In this document: piece after piece, positions 17,483 through 27,045 of the stretch | How the letters are laid out: every line of letters begins with the position of its first letter | Position numbering within the stretch: the first letter of the stretch is position 1 | Assembly (NCBI GenBank): GCA_041398665.1 | Contig: JAWKUH010000025.1 | Span: forward strand, 1 to 64,000 | From: Rohdeia sp041398665 | Lineage (GTDB): Bacteria; Planctomycetota; UBA1135; GCA-002686595 | Length of the DNA stretch: 64,000 nucleotides | Reading direction: 5' to 3' | Notes under the pieces: model-generated | Database searches by the model: none | Seen by the model: only the letters and a program-made list of their open reading frames with translations | Told to the model about the DNA's origin: nothing | Program-made: the position numbers and the translations under genes

Positions 17483-18565
17483 TCAGCGCTCGGCGCGCGG
17501 GTGCGACCCGGTCGCTCCGACGCTCTTCACGCGCGCGCGGACGCTCCGGCCCTCGGACAGGTCGAGCGCGCGCAGCGACCGACGCGTGATGCGCGCGTAG
17601 AGCGACTGGCCGCCCGCGAGCTCGAGTTCGAGCACCGCGCCCGCCTCGTTCGCGTGCACGCGGCGCACGACCACGGCGACCTCGTTGAGGATGCTCGATC
17701 CGCGGTCCGGTTCGAGCGCGATCGACACGTCGCGCGCGAGGACCTGCACGCGGACCTCGTCGCCGGGCTCGGCGTCGAGCCGCCGCACGTGGAAGCGTTC
17801 GTCGCCCACCGCCACCGTCGTGATGGCGTCGAGGTCGTCGTGCTCGTGCACCGATCCGCGCAACACGGCCGAGAGCTCCTCGTCGGCGGCGCCGACGAGC
17901 GGCAGCAGCTCGCGCGCCGGCCCCGACGCCCGCACCGCCCCGCCCTCGAGCCACACCAACTCGTCGGCCAGGCGCGCGACCTCGCGCATGGAGTGGCTGA
18001 CGTGGACGACCGGCACGTCGATCGTGCGCGGCAGCGCCTCGAGCCAGGGCAGGAGGCGCTCGCGCGCCGCCGCGTCGAGCGCCGACAGCGGCTCGTCGAC
18101 GAGGAGGAGACGCGGCTGCGCGAGCAGGGCGCGACCGAGTGCGACGCGCTGGCGCTCGCCGCCCGAGAGTGTCGCGGGCCGACGACCGAGGAGCGGCCCG
18201 AGCTCCAGCCACTCCGCGACGTGCTCGAACGAGCTGCGAAGCGGTGTGCCGCGCAGTCGCTTCGTCCCGTAACGCAGGTTCCCCTCGACGTCGAGGTGCG
18301 GGAAGAGCGACGCCTCCTGGAACACGAAACCGACGCGACGGCGGTGCACCGGCAACGACTTCGAGCCGTCGAGCCAGACCTCGTCGCCGACCGTGATCCT
18401 GCCGCGCGCGCCGGGCTCGAGCCCGGCGATGCAGCGCAACAGCGTCGTCTTGCCGGCACCCGACGGGCCGACGACGGACACGACCTCGCCCGCGCGCGCC
18501 TCGACACGAGCGCGCAGGTCGAACGCACCTCGACGCACCTCGACGTCGGCGACGAGTCCGCTCAT
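17483..18565 (-). CDS. modC: Molybdate ABC transporter ATP-binding protein ModC
   Basis: A 360-residue importer ATPase. Walker A GPSGAGKTT is near residue 36, then VGFVFQEASLFPHLDVEGNLRYG, signature LSGGERQR, and LLLVDEPLSALD. The C-terminus holds the molybdate-type regulatory half: LARDVSIALEPDRGSSILNEV, then a MOP-like VYARI/RSLRALDL region. That pairing with RGSSILN is typical of ModC rather than of sulfate or spermidine ATPases. The ATGA overlap with modB at 18562-18565 couples the two. No binding protein (ModA) is next to it. Confidence 0.88.
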   Translation of the reverse strand: MSGLVADVEVRRGAFDLRARVEARAGEVVSVVGPSGAGKTTLLRCIAGLEPGARGRITVGDEVWLDGSKSLPVHRRRVGFVFQEASLFPHLDVEGNLRYGTKRLRGTPLRSSFEHVAEWLELGPLLGRRPATLSGGERQRVALGRALLAQPRLLLVDEPLSALDAAARERLLPWLEALPRTIDVPVVHVSHSMREVARLADELVWLEGGAVRASGPARELLPLVGAADEELSAVLRGSVHEHDDLDAITTVAVGDERFHVRRLDAEPGDEVRVQVLARDVSIALEPDRGSSILNEVAVVVRRVHANEAGAVLELELAGGQSLYARITRRSLRALDLSEGRSVRARVKSVGATGSHPRAER

Positions 18566-19230
18566 CGCGCGCCTCCGTCCGACGTGCGTCGCTCGACCAG
18601 CGCGACGACGAGCAGTACGGTGAACGAGAACGCCAGGAGGATCGCGCTCATCGCGTGGGCGCGGGCGTAGTCGAGGCTCTCGACCGCCTCGAACACCGCG
18701 ATCGAGACGACCCGTGTCTCTGCGAGGTCGCCGCCGACCATCAGGACGACGCCGAACTCGCCGAGCGTGTGCGCGAACGCGACGACGGCGGCGGTGACGT
18801 AGCTCGGGAGAGCGAGCGGCACCGCGACGGTGAGGAGCCGGTCGAGGGGCCCGGCGCCGAGCGTCGCCGCGACCTCGGCGGGTCGCGCACCGATCGCGCG
18901 GAACGCGTTGCGCAGGGGCTGCACGACGAACGGCGCGGAGAACAGCACGGAGGCGACGACGAGGCCGGGGAACGAGAACACGAGCTTCGGTCCGCCGAGC
19001 GCGCGCAGCGCTCCGCCGACCGGTCCCTCGGGCCCGAGCAGCATCAGCAGGTAGAACCCGAGCACCGTCGGCGGCAGCACGAGCGGCACCGCGACGAGCG
19101 CGTCGACGCTCGCGCGCAGCCATCCCCGTCCCCGCGCGAGCCACCAGGCGAGCGGCGTCCCGAGCACGAGCAGGATCGCCGTGGTCGTCGCCGCGAGCCG
19201 GCAGGAGAGGAGGAGGGCGTCCCAGTCCAC
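18562..19230 (-). CDS. modB: Molybdate ABC transporter permease ModB
   Basis: A permease of about 222 residues with five or six membrane segments. The N-terminus DWDALLLSCRLAATTTAIL matches ModB starts, LVLPPTVLGFYLL is the family signature in the second segment, and GAGPLDRLLTVAVPLALPSYV is the EAA docking loop. HTLGEFGVVLMVGG is also diagnostic. I set the start at GTG 19230 because it aligns with known ModB N-termini; GTG at 19266 would add 12 charged residues. It sits beside a PhoB-type regulator and is coupled to modC. Confidence 0.85.
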   Translation of the reverse strand: MDWDALLLSCRLAATTTAILLVLGTPLAWWLARGRGWLRASVDALVAVPLVLPPTVLGFYLLMLLGPEGPVGGALRALGGPKLVFSFPGLVVASVLFSAPFVVQPLRNAFRAIGARPAEVAATLGAGPLDRLLTVAVPLALPSYVTAAVVAFAHTLGEFGVVLMVGGDLAETRVVSIAVFEAVESLDYARAHAMSAILLAFSFTVLLVVALVERRTSDGGAR

Positions 19231-19305
19231 GCCCCAAGTGTGCGGTCCCGGGCCCCGCCGCCGCACCTGCGTGCCGCGATCTCGCCCCGGGCCGACCTCG
19301 GATCG

Positions 19306-19992
<687 letters not shown>

Positions 19993-20087
19993 GGGGGCCA
20001 CCATGGGGACGAGATGGTCGCTGCGAACTCTATCCAGGTCTCGTCAACGTTTCGTGAAGGCGCTCGGCCGGAGCCGCGGGAGCGCCC

Positions 20088-21182
20088 TCAACGCGTCGCG
20101 AAACCGTAGAACTCGGGTCGCCGCAGCGCCGGCATGGCTTCGGGCCGGATCTGGTAGGTCCGCACGGCCCACAGGTCCTTGAAGACCCGGTAGGCGAGCG
20201 CGGTCTGGTCCAGGTAGTCGACGCCGCTCGAGCCGCCGGTCCCGATCCGACGGCCGATGATGCGCTCGACCATGCGGGCGTGGCGCTGGCGGAAGATCAC
20301 GAAGGACTGCTCGGCGGCGGTCAGGGCGTCGAGCAGCGCGTTGGGCCAGGCGAGGAGCGGGAACTTCGAGTGCCCGAGGATGAAGAGCAGCGCCGCGCGG
20401 ATGCGCCGCCGGCGCTTGTCCCCGTCGGACGCGATCCACTCCTCGAGCGAGACGCGCTCGGCGGCGTAGCGCTCGCGCAGACGCGCCTCCTCCTCGCTCG
20501 TCATCGTGCGTTCGAGCGCCAGCGCCTCGCTGCGCGCGAGCTCCTTCGCGTGCGCCGCGACGTACTCCGCGACGAAGCGGTCGAGCACGTGGTTCGCGTC
20601 GTCCTCCTCGGGACCGTAGCCGTCGATCGGCGTGCGCCAGAGCCAGTGGTCGAGCGCCTCGACGAGCGTCGGCTTGTCCTGCATCTGCCGTTGCACGCGA
20701 CGCAGCGCGGGCGAGTCGCTGCCGTCGTGCGAGCGGAGGGCCTGCATGAAGCTGCTCTCGGTCCCGAGCGCGATGCGCTCGTCGTCGTCGAGCCCCATGA
20801 GGATCTCGATCTGCCGCATCTGCGCGGACTGGAACCCGCTCGCGGGCATCAGCTTGTCCCTGAAGCCGAGGTACGACGCCGTCGTGAGCGTCTCCATCAC
20901 CTCGAAGTGCTTCACGCAGCGCTCGAGCAGGACCGTGACCCGGTTCGCACCCGCGACGATGCCCGAGATCGCCTCCTCCTCGACGGGGCGGCGCAGGAGG
21001 TCGCGCGCCCCGCGCAGCTCGCGCAGCACGAGCTTGAACCACAGCTCGAAGATCTGGTGGACCGTGATGAAGACGACCTCGTCGTTGCCCAGCCGGTCCT
21101 CGGTCTCCTCGAGGCCGTTCTGGAGGGAGAGGAGCTCCTCGACGCGGATGTACTCCCAGTAGTTCGGGACGCGGGTCGTCAT
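20088..21182 (-). CDS. kynA: Tryptophan 2,3-dioxygenase
   Basis: A 364-residue haem enzyme that opens the tryptophan indole ring to N-formylkynurenine. Signatures: YWEYIRVEELLSLQNG, DEVVFITVHQIFELWFK (HQ-x-x-E-LWFK), ASGFQSAQMRQIE and the C-terminal GTGGSSGVDYL. It is longer than common bacterial forms (about 280), closer to animal enzymes. ATG at 21182 begins the conserved region; the longer open frame upstream is not protein-like. No kynureninase or formamidase lies in the window. It is divergent from bioB. Confidence 0.92.
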   Translation of the reverse strand: MTTRVPNYWEYIRVEELLSLQNGLEETEDRLGNDEVVFITVHQIFELWFKLVLRELRGARDLLRRPVEEEAISGIVAGANRVTVLLERCVKHFEVMETLTTASYLGFRDKLMPASGFQSAQMRQIEILMGLDDDERIALGTESSFMQALRSHDGSDSPALRRVQRQMQDKPTLVEALDHWLWRTPIDGYGPEEDDANHVLDRFVAEYVAAHAKELARSEALALERTMTSEEEARLRERYAAERVSLEEWIASDGDKRRRRIRAALLFILGHSKFPLLAWPNALLDALTAAEQSFVIFRQRHARMVERIIGRRIGTGGSSGVDYLDQTALAYRVFKDLWAVRTYQIRPEAMPALRRPEFYGFATR

Positions 21183-21289
21183 GTCGTTCGGTGGGTCGCG
21201 GTGGGTCGCCGGTGCGTGGCTCGATAGCATAGGTGCCCGCCGGGCGCTTCCCGGCACGACTCCGTCGCCGGTCCCCGACCGTCCCGTCC

Positions 21290-22321
21290 ATGTCCTCGAC
21301 CACCCCCGTCGCGACGACGCGCCCCTCCGCCGAGGACGTGGAGCGCGCGCGCGCACTGCTCGAACGTCCGCTGCTCGACCTCGTCCTCGAGGCTGCCGCC
21401 GTGCACCGCGCGCACCACGCACCGAACGAGGTGCAGTGCGCGCAACTCCTCAGCATCAAGACCGGCGGCTGCCCCGAGGACTGCGGCTACTGCTCGCAGA
21501 GCGCGCACCACCGCGACGCGGAGGGACGCACCCCGGTCGCGCGGACGCCGCTCGAGCAGGTGGGCGACGTCCTCGCGGAGGCGCGGCGCGCGAAGGCGAA
21601 CGGCGCGGACCGCTTCTGCATGGGCGCGGCCTGGCGCAGCGTGAAGGACGGCGCCGAGTTCGACGCGGTGTGCGAGATGGTGCGCGGCGTGAAGGAGCTC
21701 GGGCTCGAGGCGTGCGTCACGCTGGGGATGCTCGAGGCGCACCAGGCGAAGCGGCTCGCGGAGTGCGGGCTCGACTACTACAACCACAACCTCGACACGG
21801 GCGCGAGCCACTACGGCAACGTCGTCTCGACGCGCACGCTCGAGGACCGACTCGACACGCTCGGCCACGTGCGCGCGGCGGGCGTGTCGGTGTGCAGCGG
21901 TGGCATCCTCGGACTCGGCGAGGGCGTCACGGCGCGCGCGGAACTGCTCGCACAGCTCGCGGCGCTCGACCCGCAACCGGAGAGCGTGCCGATCAACGCG
22001 CTGGTGCGCGTCGAGGGCACGCCGATGGCGGACGCTGACCCCGTCGACTGGACGGACGTGGTCCGCGCGGTCGCGGTGGCGCGCATCCTGATGCCGAAGG
22101 CGTGGGTGCGCCTGTCCGCGGGTCGGCGCGAGCTCGGCGAGGCGGCGCAGGCCATGTGCTTCCTGGCCGGAGCGAACTCGCTGTTCGTCGGCGACGAACT
22201 GCTGACGACGCCGAACCCCGCGCCGGCGAGCGACGCCGCGCTGTTCGCGAAGCTCGGACTCGAGTCGATCTCGGGCGCCGTGTCGCAGGGACGCACGCCG
22301 AAGGACGGCGCCGGCGCGTGA
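21290..22321 (+). CDS. bioB: Biotin synthase
   Basis: A 343-residue radical-SAM enzyme that inserts sulfur into dethiobiotin. The cluster motif appears as GGCPEDCGYCSQS (CxxxCxxC), followed by RFCMGAAWRSVKD, YNHNLDTGASHYG and CSGGILGLGE, all diagnostic of BioB. Arg in VRLSAGRRELG supports the second, [2Fe-2S], cluster. ATG at 21290 was preferred to an upstream start at 21233 because the extra residues are unlike the family. It is the first gene of a biotin operon; its stop overlaps the next start (GTGA). Confidence 0.95.
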   Translation: MSSTTPVATTRPSAEDVERARALLERPLLDLVLEAAAVHRAHHAPNEVQCAQLLSIKTGGCPEDCGYCSQSAHHRDAEGRTPVARTPLEQVGDVLAEARRAKANGADRFCMGAAWRSVKDGAEFDAVCEMVRGVKELGLEACVTLGMLEAHQAKRLAECGLDYYNHNLDTGASHYGNVVSTRTLEDRLDTLGHVRAAGVSVCSGGILGLGEGVTARAELLAQLAALDPQPESVPINALVRVEGTPMADADPVDWTDVVRAVAVARILMPKAWVRLSAGRRELGEAAQAMCFLAGANSLFVGDELLTTPNPAPASDAALFAKLGLESISGAVSQGRTPKDGAGA

Positions 22322-24132
22322 GGGACGAGCTCCGCTCCGCGCTCGAGCGACTCGAGCGAGCGGATCGGCGCCGTGCCTGGCCCCCGGCGGCGAGCGCGGG
22401 CGCCGACTTCTCGAGCAACGACTACCTCGGGTTCGCGCGGCGACCGGAGCTCGCGGACGCCATGCGCGACTCGATCGGTCGCGAGGGCACCGGTTCGCGC
22501 GCCGCGCGACTGCTCGGCGGTTCGGCCGACGCCGCGCTGCGGGCGGAGCGCGCGTGCGCGGACTGGCTGCGTGACGAGGCGGCTCTGCTGTTCCCGAGCG
22601 GCTACCAGGCGAACCTCGGTGCGGTGCAGGCGCTCGCGGGACGCGGCGACGCCGTGCTGTCGGACGCGCTGAACCACGCGTCGATCGTCGACGCCGCGCG
22701 ACTCTCGCGCGCGCACGTCGAGGTCCACGCGCACCTCGATCTCGACGACCTCGAGCGGCGGCTCGTGCGCACGCGCTCCGCCCGGCGCCGCGTCGTCGTC
22801 AGCGAGAGCGTGTTCAGCATGGACGGCGACCTCGCGCCGATCGCCGGGATCGTCGAGCTGTGCGAGCGACACGACGCGTGGCTCGTGCTCGACGAGGCGC
22901 ACGCCGCCGGACTGCTCGGGCGCGAGGGCGCAGGCGCGCTCGACGCGCTCGTCGCGGACGGGCTGGACCCGCGCCGCGTCGTCCTGCGCGTCGTCACGGG
23001 CGGCAAGTCGCTCGGCGCGTCGGGAGCGTTCCTCGTCGGTGCGGTCGACACCGTGGAGTACGTCGCGAACACGGCGCGGGCGTTCGTCTTCACGACCGCA
23101 CCCCCGCCCGCCGTGTGCGCGGCGCTCGAGCGCGCGATCGAGGTCGCGCGGGGCGCGGAGGCGGAGCGCGAGCGGGCGCTCGCCTTCGCGCGCACGATCG
23201 CGCACGACCTCGGGCTCGAGCGGCCCGCCGCAGCGATCGTTCCGTTCGTCGTCGGCGCGGACCGCGAGGCGGTCGCGCTCGCACGCGAGATGCAGGAGGC
23301 CGCGCTCGACGTCCGCGCCGTGCGGCCGCCGACGGTGCCGGAGGGCACGGCGCGCCTGCGCATCGTCGCGCACGCGCACAACACGGACGCCGAGGTCCGT
23401 CGTCTCGTCGACGCGCTGCGCGGTGCCGCCGTCCGCTCGAAGGAGACGCGCGGAGCGCGCGCGGCGTCGCGCGTGCTGTGCGTCGTCGGCACCGACACCG
23501 ACGTCGGCAAGACCGTCGTCGCGTCCGCGCTCGCGCTCGCCGCGCCCCCGGGATGGCGGAGTTGGAAGCCGGTGCAGACCGGTGCGACCGAGAGCGAGGG
23601 CGACGACGACACGCGGACGTGCAAGTGCCTGACGCAGCTCCCCGACGAGCGCTTCGCCGAACCCGTCGCGCGCTTCGCGCTGCCCGCGTCGCCGCACGAG
23701 GCGGCGGCCGCGGAGGGCGCGCGCGTCGACGTGGCGGAGATCGACCGCGCGCTCGCGGAGCTGCGCGGCGACGGGCACGTGCTCGCCGAGCTGGCCGGCG
23801 GACTGCTCGTGCCCTACGACGACGCGACGACGCAGGCCGACTGGCTCGCGCGCGTCCGGCCCGAGATCGTGCTCGTCGCGCGCAGCGGCCTCGGCACGCT
23901 CAACCACACGCTGCTCACGGTGGAGGCTCTCGAGCGCCGCGCGCTGCGTCCGCGCGCCGTGGTGCTCGTCGGCGAGCCGCACCCCTCGAACGCCGCGACG
24001 CTGCGCGCACGGCTCGCGCCGGTGCCCGTGCTCGAGATGCCGCGCTTCGAACGTCTCGATCGCGACGCGCTCCAGGAGTGGGTCGGTGCGAACGGCGTGC
24101 GCGAGCTGCTCTTCGACGGAGGCGCCGCGTGA
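22318..24132 (+). CDS. Fused 8-amino-7-oxononanoate synthase / dethiobiotin synthetase (BioF-BioD)
   Basis: One uninterrupted 604-residue frame carries two biotin enzymes. Residues about 1-370 are BioF: FSSNDYLGFARRPEL, the EGTGSRAARLLGGSA loop, LDEAHAAGLLG and the PLP lysine in TGGKSLGASGAF (K230). After a 15-residue basic linker comes BioD (about 385-604): P-loop GTDTDVGKTVV and KPVQTGA. BioF joins pimeloyl thioester with alanine, and BioD carboxylates DAPA to dethiobiotin; BioA acts between them. GTG start at 22318 overlaps the bioB stop, and the end overlaps the bioA start. Such a fusion is unusual. Confidence 0.92.
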   Translation: MRDELRSALERLERADRRRAWPPAASAGADFSSNDYLGFARRPELADAMRDSIGREGTGSRAARLLGGSADAALRAERACADWLRDEAALLFPSGYQANLGAVQALAGRGDAVLSDALNHASIVDAARLSRAHVEVHAHLDLDDLERRLVRTRSARRRVVVSESVFSMDGDLAPIAGIVELCERHDAWLVLDEAHAAGLLGREGAGALDALVADGLDPRRVVLRVVTGGKSLGASGAFLVGAVDTVEYVANTARAFVFTTAPPPAVCAALERAIEVARGAEAERERALAFARTIAHDLGLERPAAAIVPFVVGADREAVALAREMQEAALDVRAVRPPTVPEGTARLRIVAHAHNTDAEVRRLVDALRGAAVRSKETRGARAASRVLCVVGTDTDVGKTVVASALALAAPPGWRSWKPVQTGATESEGDDDTRTCKCLTQLPDERFAEPVARFALPASPHEAAAAEGARVDVAEIDRALAELRGDGHVLAELAGGLLVPYDDATTQADWLARVRPEIVLVARSGLGTLNHTLLTVEALERRALRPRAVVLVGEPHPSNAATLRARLAPVPVLEMPRFERLDRDALQEWVGANGVRELLFDGGAA

Positions 24133-25415
24133 AGCCCGGCGACCTCACCGCGCGCGACCGCCGTCACGTGTGGCACCCCTACACGCAGCACGCGACCGAG
24201 GCCGCGCCGCTCGAGGTCGCGTCGGCGCGCGGCGCGGTGCTGCGCCTCACGGACGGCCGCGAGATCGTCGACGCGATCTCGTCGTGGTGGACCTGCCTGC
24301 ACGGACACGGACACCCGCGCATCGCCGAGGCGATCGGTCGCCAGGCGCGGGACCTCGACCACGTGATCTTCGCCGGCGCGACGCACGAACCGGCGGTCCG
24401 GCTCGCGGAGGAGCTCGTCGAACTGGCGCCGCGCGGCCTCTCACGCGTGTTCTTCACCGACAACGGCAGCACCGCCGTCGAGGTCGCGCTCAAGATCGCG
24501 TACCAGCACCACCTCCAACGCGGTGAGGGTTCGCGCCGCACGTTCGTCGCGTTCGACGGCGGCTACCACGGCGACACGTTCGGAGCGATGAGCGTCGGCG
24601 ACCCCGACCCGTTCTTCGAGCCCTTCGCGCCGCTGTTGTTCCAGGTGGAGCGCGTCCCGCTCGACGCGGGCGCCGTCGACGCGGCGCTCCTGCGCCTCGG
24701 AGAGCGCGCGGCCGGCGTCGTGCTCGAGCCGCTCGTGCAGGGCGCGGGCGGCATGCGCATGCAGGACGCTGGGTTCGTGCGTGCCGTCCGCGCCGCGGCG
24801 TCGCGCGCCGGCGTCCCGCTGATCGCCGACGAGGTCATGACGGGCTTCGGTCGGACCGGCGCGCTGTTCGCGTGCGAGAAGGCCGGTGTCGAACCCGACC
24901 TCATGTGCGTCGCGAAGGGACTGACGGGCGGGACGATGCCGCTCGCCGCGACGCTCGCGACGGAGGCCCTGTTCGAGTCGTTCCTCTCCAACGAGAGGTC
25001 GCGCGCGCTGTTCCACGGCCACTCGTTCACGGCGCACCCCGTCGGCTGCGCCGCCGCGCTCGCGTCGATCGAGGTCGTGCGCGAGGAGCGCACCCCGGAG
25101 CGGCTCGAGGCGATCGGCGCGCGGCTCGAGGAGCGACTCGTTCGCGACCTGCCCGACGAGGTCTCGCGACCGCGGCGGACGGGCGGCATCGTCGCGTTCG
25201 ACGTCGGCGGAGCGTCCGGCGGCGGGTACCTGTCCGAACTCGGTCCGCGGCTCCGACGGACGGCGATCGAGCGCGGCGTCCTGCTCCGGCCGCTCGGCGA
25301 CGTGTGCTACGCGATGCCGCCGTCGTGCCTCGACGAGGCTCAGATCGAGCTCGTCGCCGACGCGCTCGTCGCGCTCGCCGAGGAAGCGGTGTCCTTGCGC
25401 AGTCGCGTGACCTGA
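24129..25415 (+). CDS. bioA: Adenosylmethionine-8-amino-7-oxononanoate aminotransferase
   Basis: A 428-residue PLP aminotransferase that makes DAPA. Signatures: VWHPYTQH near the start, ISSWWTCLHGHGHP (SWW is typical of BioA), VFFTDNGSTAVEVALKIA, ADEVMTGFGRTG, and the PLP lysine in CVAKGLTGGTMPLA. The GTG start at 24129 overlaps the bioFD stop by four bases. It ends in a 76-base tail-to-tail overlap with the convergent lipoprotein gene. With bioB and bioFD the last four steps of biotin synthesis are complete here; pimeloyl synthesis genes are not seen. Confidence 0.94.
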   Translation: MKPGDLTARDRRHVWHPYTQHATEAAPLEVASARGAVLRLTDGREIVDAISSWWTCLHGHGHPRIAEAIGRQARDLDHVIFAGATHEPAVRLAEELVELAPRGLSRVFFTDNGSTAVEVALKIAYQHHLQRGEGSRRTFVAFDGGYHGDTFGAMSVGDPDPFFEPFAPLLFQVERVPLDAGAVDAALLRLGERAAGVVLEPLVQGAGGMRMQDAGFVRAVRAAASRAGVPLIADEVMTGFGRTGALFACEKAGVEPDLMCVAKGLTGGTMPLAATLATEALFESFLSNERSRALFHGHSFTAHPVGCAAALASIEVVREERTPERLEAIGARLEERLVRDLPDEVSRPRRTGGIVAFDVGGASGGGYLSELGPRLRRTAIERGVLLRPLGDVCYAMPPSCLDEAQIELVADALVALAEEAVSLRSRVT

Positions 25416-25957
25416 GCGCGCACGGCTTCCTCGGTCCCGGGCTTCATCCCGACGAAGCGCCCGTCCTCGAGCGCGGTCTCGAGGTCGACGCCCTGGACGA
25501 CCGCGCGGTACACCGCGAAGACGGTCGCGCAGCGCGTGCCCTGGTCGCAGAAGAGCAGCACGGGGCCGTTCGCGGCCTCGATCATCCGGAGCACCTCGTC
25601 GATCGCGGCGTCGTCGAGCGCGCTCGGCTCGATCGCGACGCGCACGTAGTCGAGGCCGAGGCGCCTCACGTCGCGCGCCATGGACGCCTCGCGCACCGCC
25701 GACTCCGAGCGCAGGTCGAGGACGAGTGCGAAGCCGCGGCGCGCGGCCAGCTCGAAGGCGGACTCGTCCGGAGCGGTCGCGAGGTAGACGTCGCCGCAAC
25801 GGAAGCAGGTGTCGACCTCGCCGAGCTCGGCCGGCTCCACCGCGCACGGTCCGTCGTCCGTGGACACGTCGGGTGTCGACGCGCAACTTCCGAGCGCGAA
25901 CGCTCCGACCAACGCGAGGGCGCACAACGCCCGCCGCGACCGACGACCCTTCCTCAT
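25340..25957 (-). CDS. DUF442-like (beta-lactamase-hydrolase-like) phosphatase lipoprotein
   Basis: A 205-residue protein with a basic, hydrophobic leader ending in the lipobox LGSC, so a lipoprotein. After a linker the body runs DVYLATAPDESAFELAARRGF, VLDLRSES and VLLFCDQGTRCATVFAVYRA. C-x-x-G-x-R near residue 136 matches the phosphate-binding loop of the DUF442/tyrosine-phosphatase-like fold. The C-terminal tail is S/A/T-rich. Its last 76 bases overlap antisense with bioA. Catalytic activity on phosphoester is inferred. Confidence 0.75.
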   Translation of the reverse strand: MRKGRRSRRALCALALVGAFALGSCASTPDVSTDDGPCAVEPAELGEVDTCFRCGDVYLATAPDESAFELAARRGFALVLDLRSESAVREASMARDVRRLGLDYVRVAIEPSALDDAAIDEVLRMIEAANGPVLLFCDQGTRCATVFAVYRAVVQGVDLETALEDGRFVGMKPGTEEAVRAQVTRLRKDTASSASATSASATSSI

Positions 25958-26016
25958 CGCTCCTCCCCCTTCTCCCAGTCCTTCGTGCGCCGCGCGGCGC
26001 TCGGTCCGTGCATCGT

Positions 26017-26418
26017 TCACGACGGCTCTCCGACGCGAGGCGCAGCGCGGAATTCCCCGCGCACCGCACGAGCGACGAGCGTCAACCACCCGATCAGCAG
26101 CAGACTTCCGCCGATCGGCGTCACGGGACCCCACAGCGAACCGCTCGCGCCCAGTGCGAGGGCGTAGAGCGAGCCGCTGAACCCCAGGGTCCCGACGACG
26201 AGGAGCAGTGGTACCACGCGACCCGGCCGCGTCGCGAAACCGGCGAGTGCGAGGAGGGCGAGCGCGTGCCACACCTGGTAGCGGACGCCGGTCTCCCACC
26301 ACGCGGGGCTCTCCGGCTTCGCGAAGGAGTCCTCGAGTCCGTGCGCACCGAGCGCGCCGAGCGCGACGCCGGTGCCCGCGAGCAACGCGCCGATGAGGAT
26401 GCAGGTCGATCGGTTCAT
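26017..26418 (-). CDS. DUF423 family membrane protein
   Basis: A 133-residue protein with four membrane segments, the usual length for this family. The N-terminus ALLAGTGVALGALGAHGLED and the end block GPVTPIGGSLLLIGWLTL are the family signatures (GAFGAHGL and P-x-GG-x-x-x-x-x-GW). ATG at 26418 starts just before the first segment. The function of this widespread family (E. coli YgdD) is unknown. Genes on either side are unrelated. Confidence 0.9.
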   Translation of the reverse strand: MNRSTCILIGALLAGTGVALGALGAHGLEDSFAKPESPAWWETGVRYQVWHALALLALAGFATRPGRVVPLLLVVGTLGFSGSLYALALGASGSLWGPVTPIGGSLLLIGWLTLVARAVRGEFRAAPRVGEPS

Positions 26419-26595
26419 GGGTCGGGGGGCGGTCCGCCGCGATTTCGGCGGGCCATCGTGGCGACCGCCGCGGAGGTCGGCCACCCCGGTTCGCGGATCT
26501 CGGCGGGAGACGCCCGCGGGAGCGCGGGGGACGCGCGGGGAGAGCGGGGCGTCGGCCCGGGCGCGCGGCCGCGTCCCGAGCGGTAGCCTCCCGGC

Positions 26596-27045
26596 ATGAC
26601 GGACGGGCGGAACGACGGGTCGGGCGGCGGGAGGGCCGGCGGGCGCTGCGCGTGCGGCGGCGTGCGCTTCGTCGCGACGCTGCCGCCGCGCTTCGTCGCG
26701 CACTGCCACTGCGAGAACTGTCGACGCGCGCACGGCGCGGCGTTCGTGACGTGGGCGGGTTTCCGCGAGGCCGCGTTCCGTCTCGACGATCCCGAGGGAC
26801 TCGTGCGCGCGTTCGCGAGCGACACCTCGGCGCGCCGGCGGTTCTGTTCGCGCTGCGGCACGCCGATGCTCTACGACGGTCCGCGCTGGCCCGGCGAGGT
26901 GCACGTCGCCGTCGCGCTGTTCGACGACGACCTCGGCGTCGCCCCGAAGGCGCACGTCTACGCCGACCGCGCCCCGAGCTGGTGCCCGATCGCCGACGCG
27001 CTCCCGCGCCTCGGCGGCGCGAGCGGGACCGAGCCGCTCGACTGA
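26596..27045 (+). CDS. GFA / CENP-V family zinc protein
   Basis: A 149-residue protein with the glutathione-dependent formaldehyde-activating fold. Zinc ligands: CACGGV, then HCHCENCRRAHG, then FCSRCGTPM. The first 14 residues are glycine-rich and variable. Members bind zinc through cysteine clusters; S-hydroxymethylglutathione formation is known for few, so the substrate is open. The stop codon TGA runs directly into the first palindrome of the repeat cluster downstream. Confidence 0.88.
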   Translation: MTDGRNDGSGGGRAGGRCACGGVRFVATLPPRFVAHCHCENCRRAHGAAFVTWAGFREAAFRLDDPEGLVRAFASDTSARRRFCSRCGTPMLYDGPRWPGEVHVAVALFDDDLGVAPKAHVYADRAPSWCPIADALPRLGGASGTEPLD

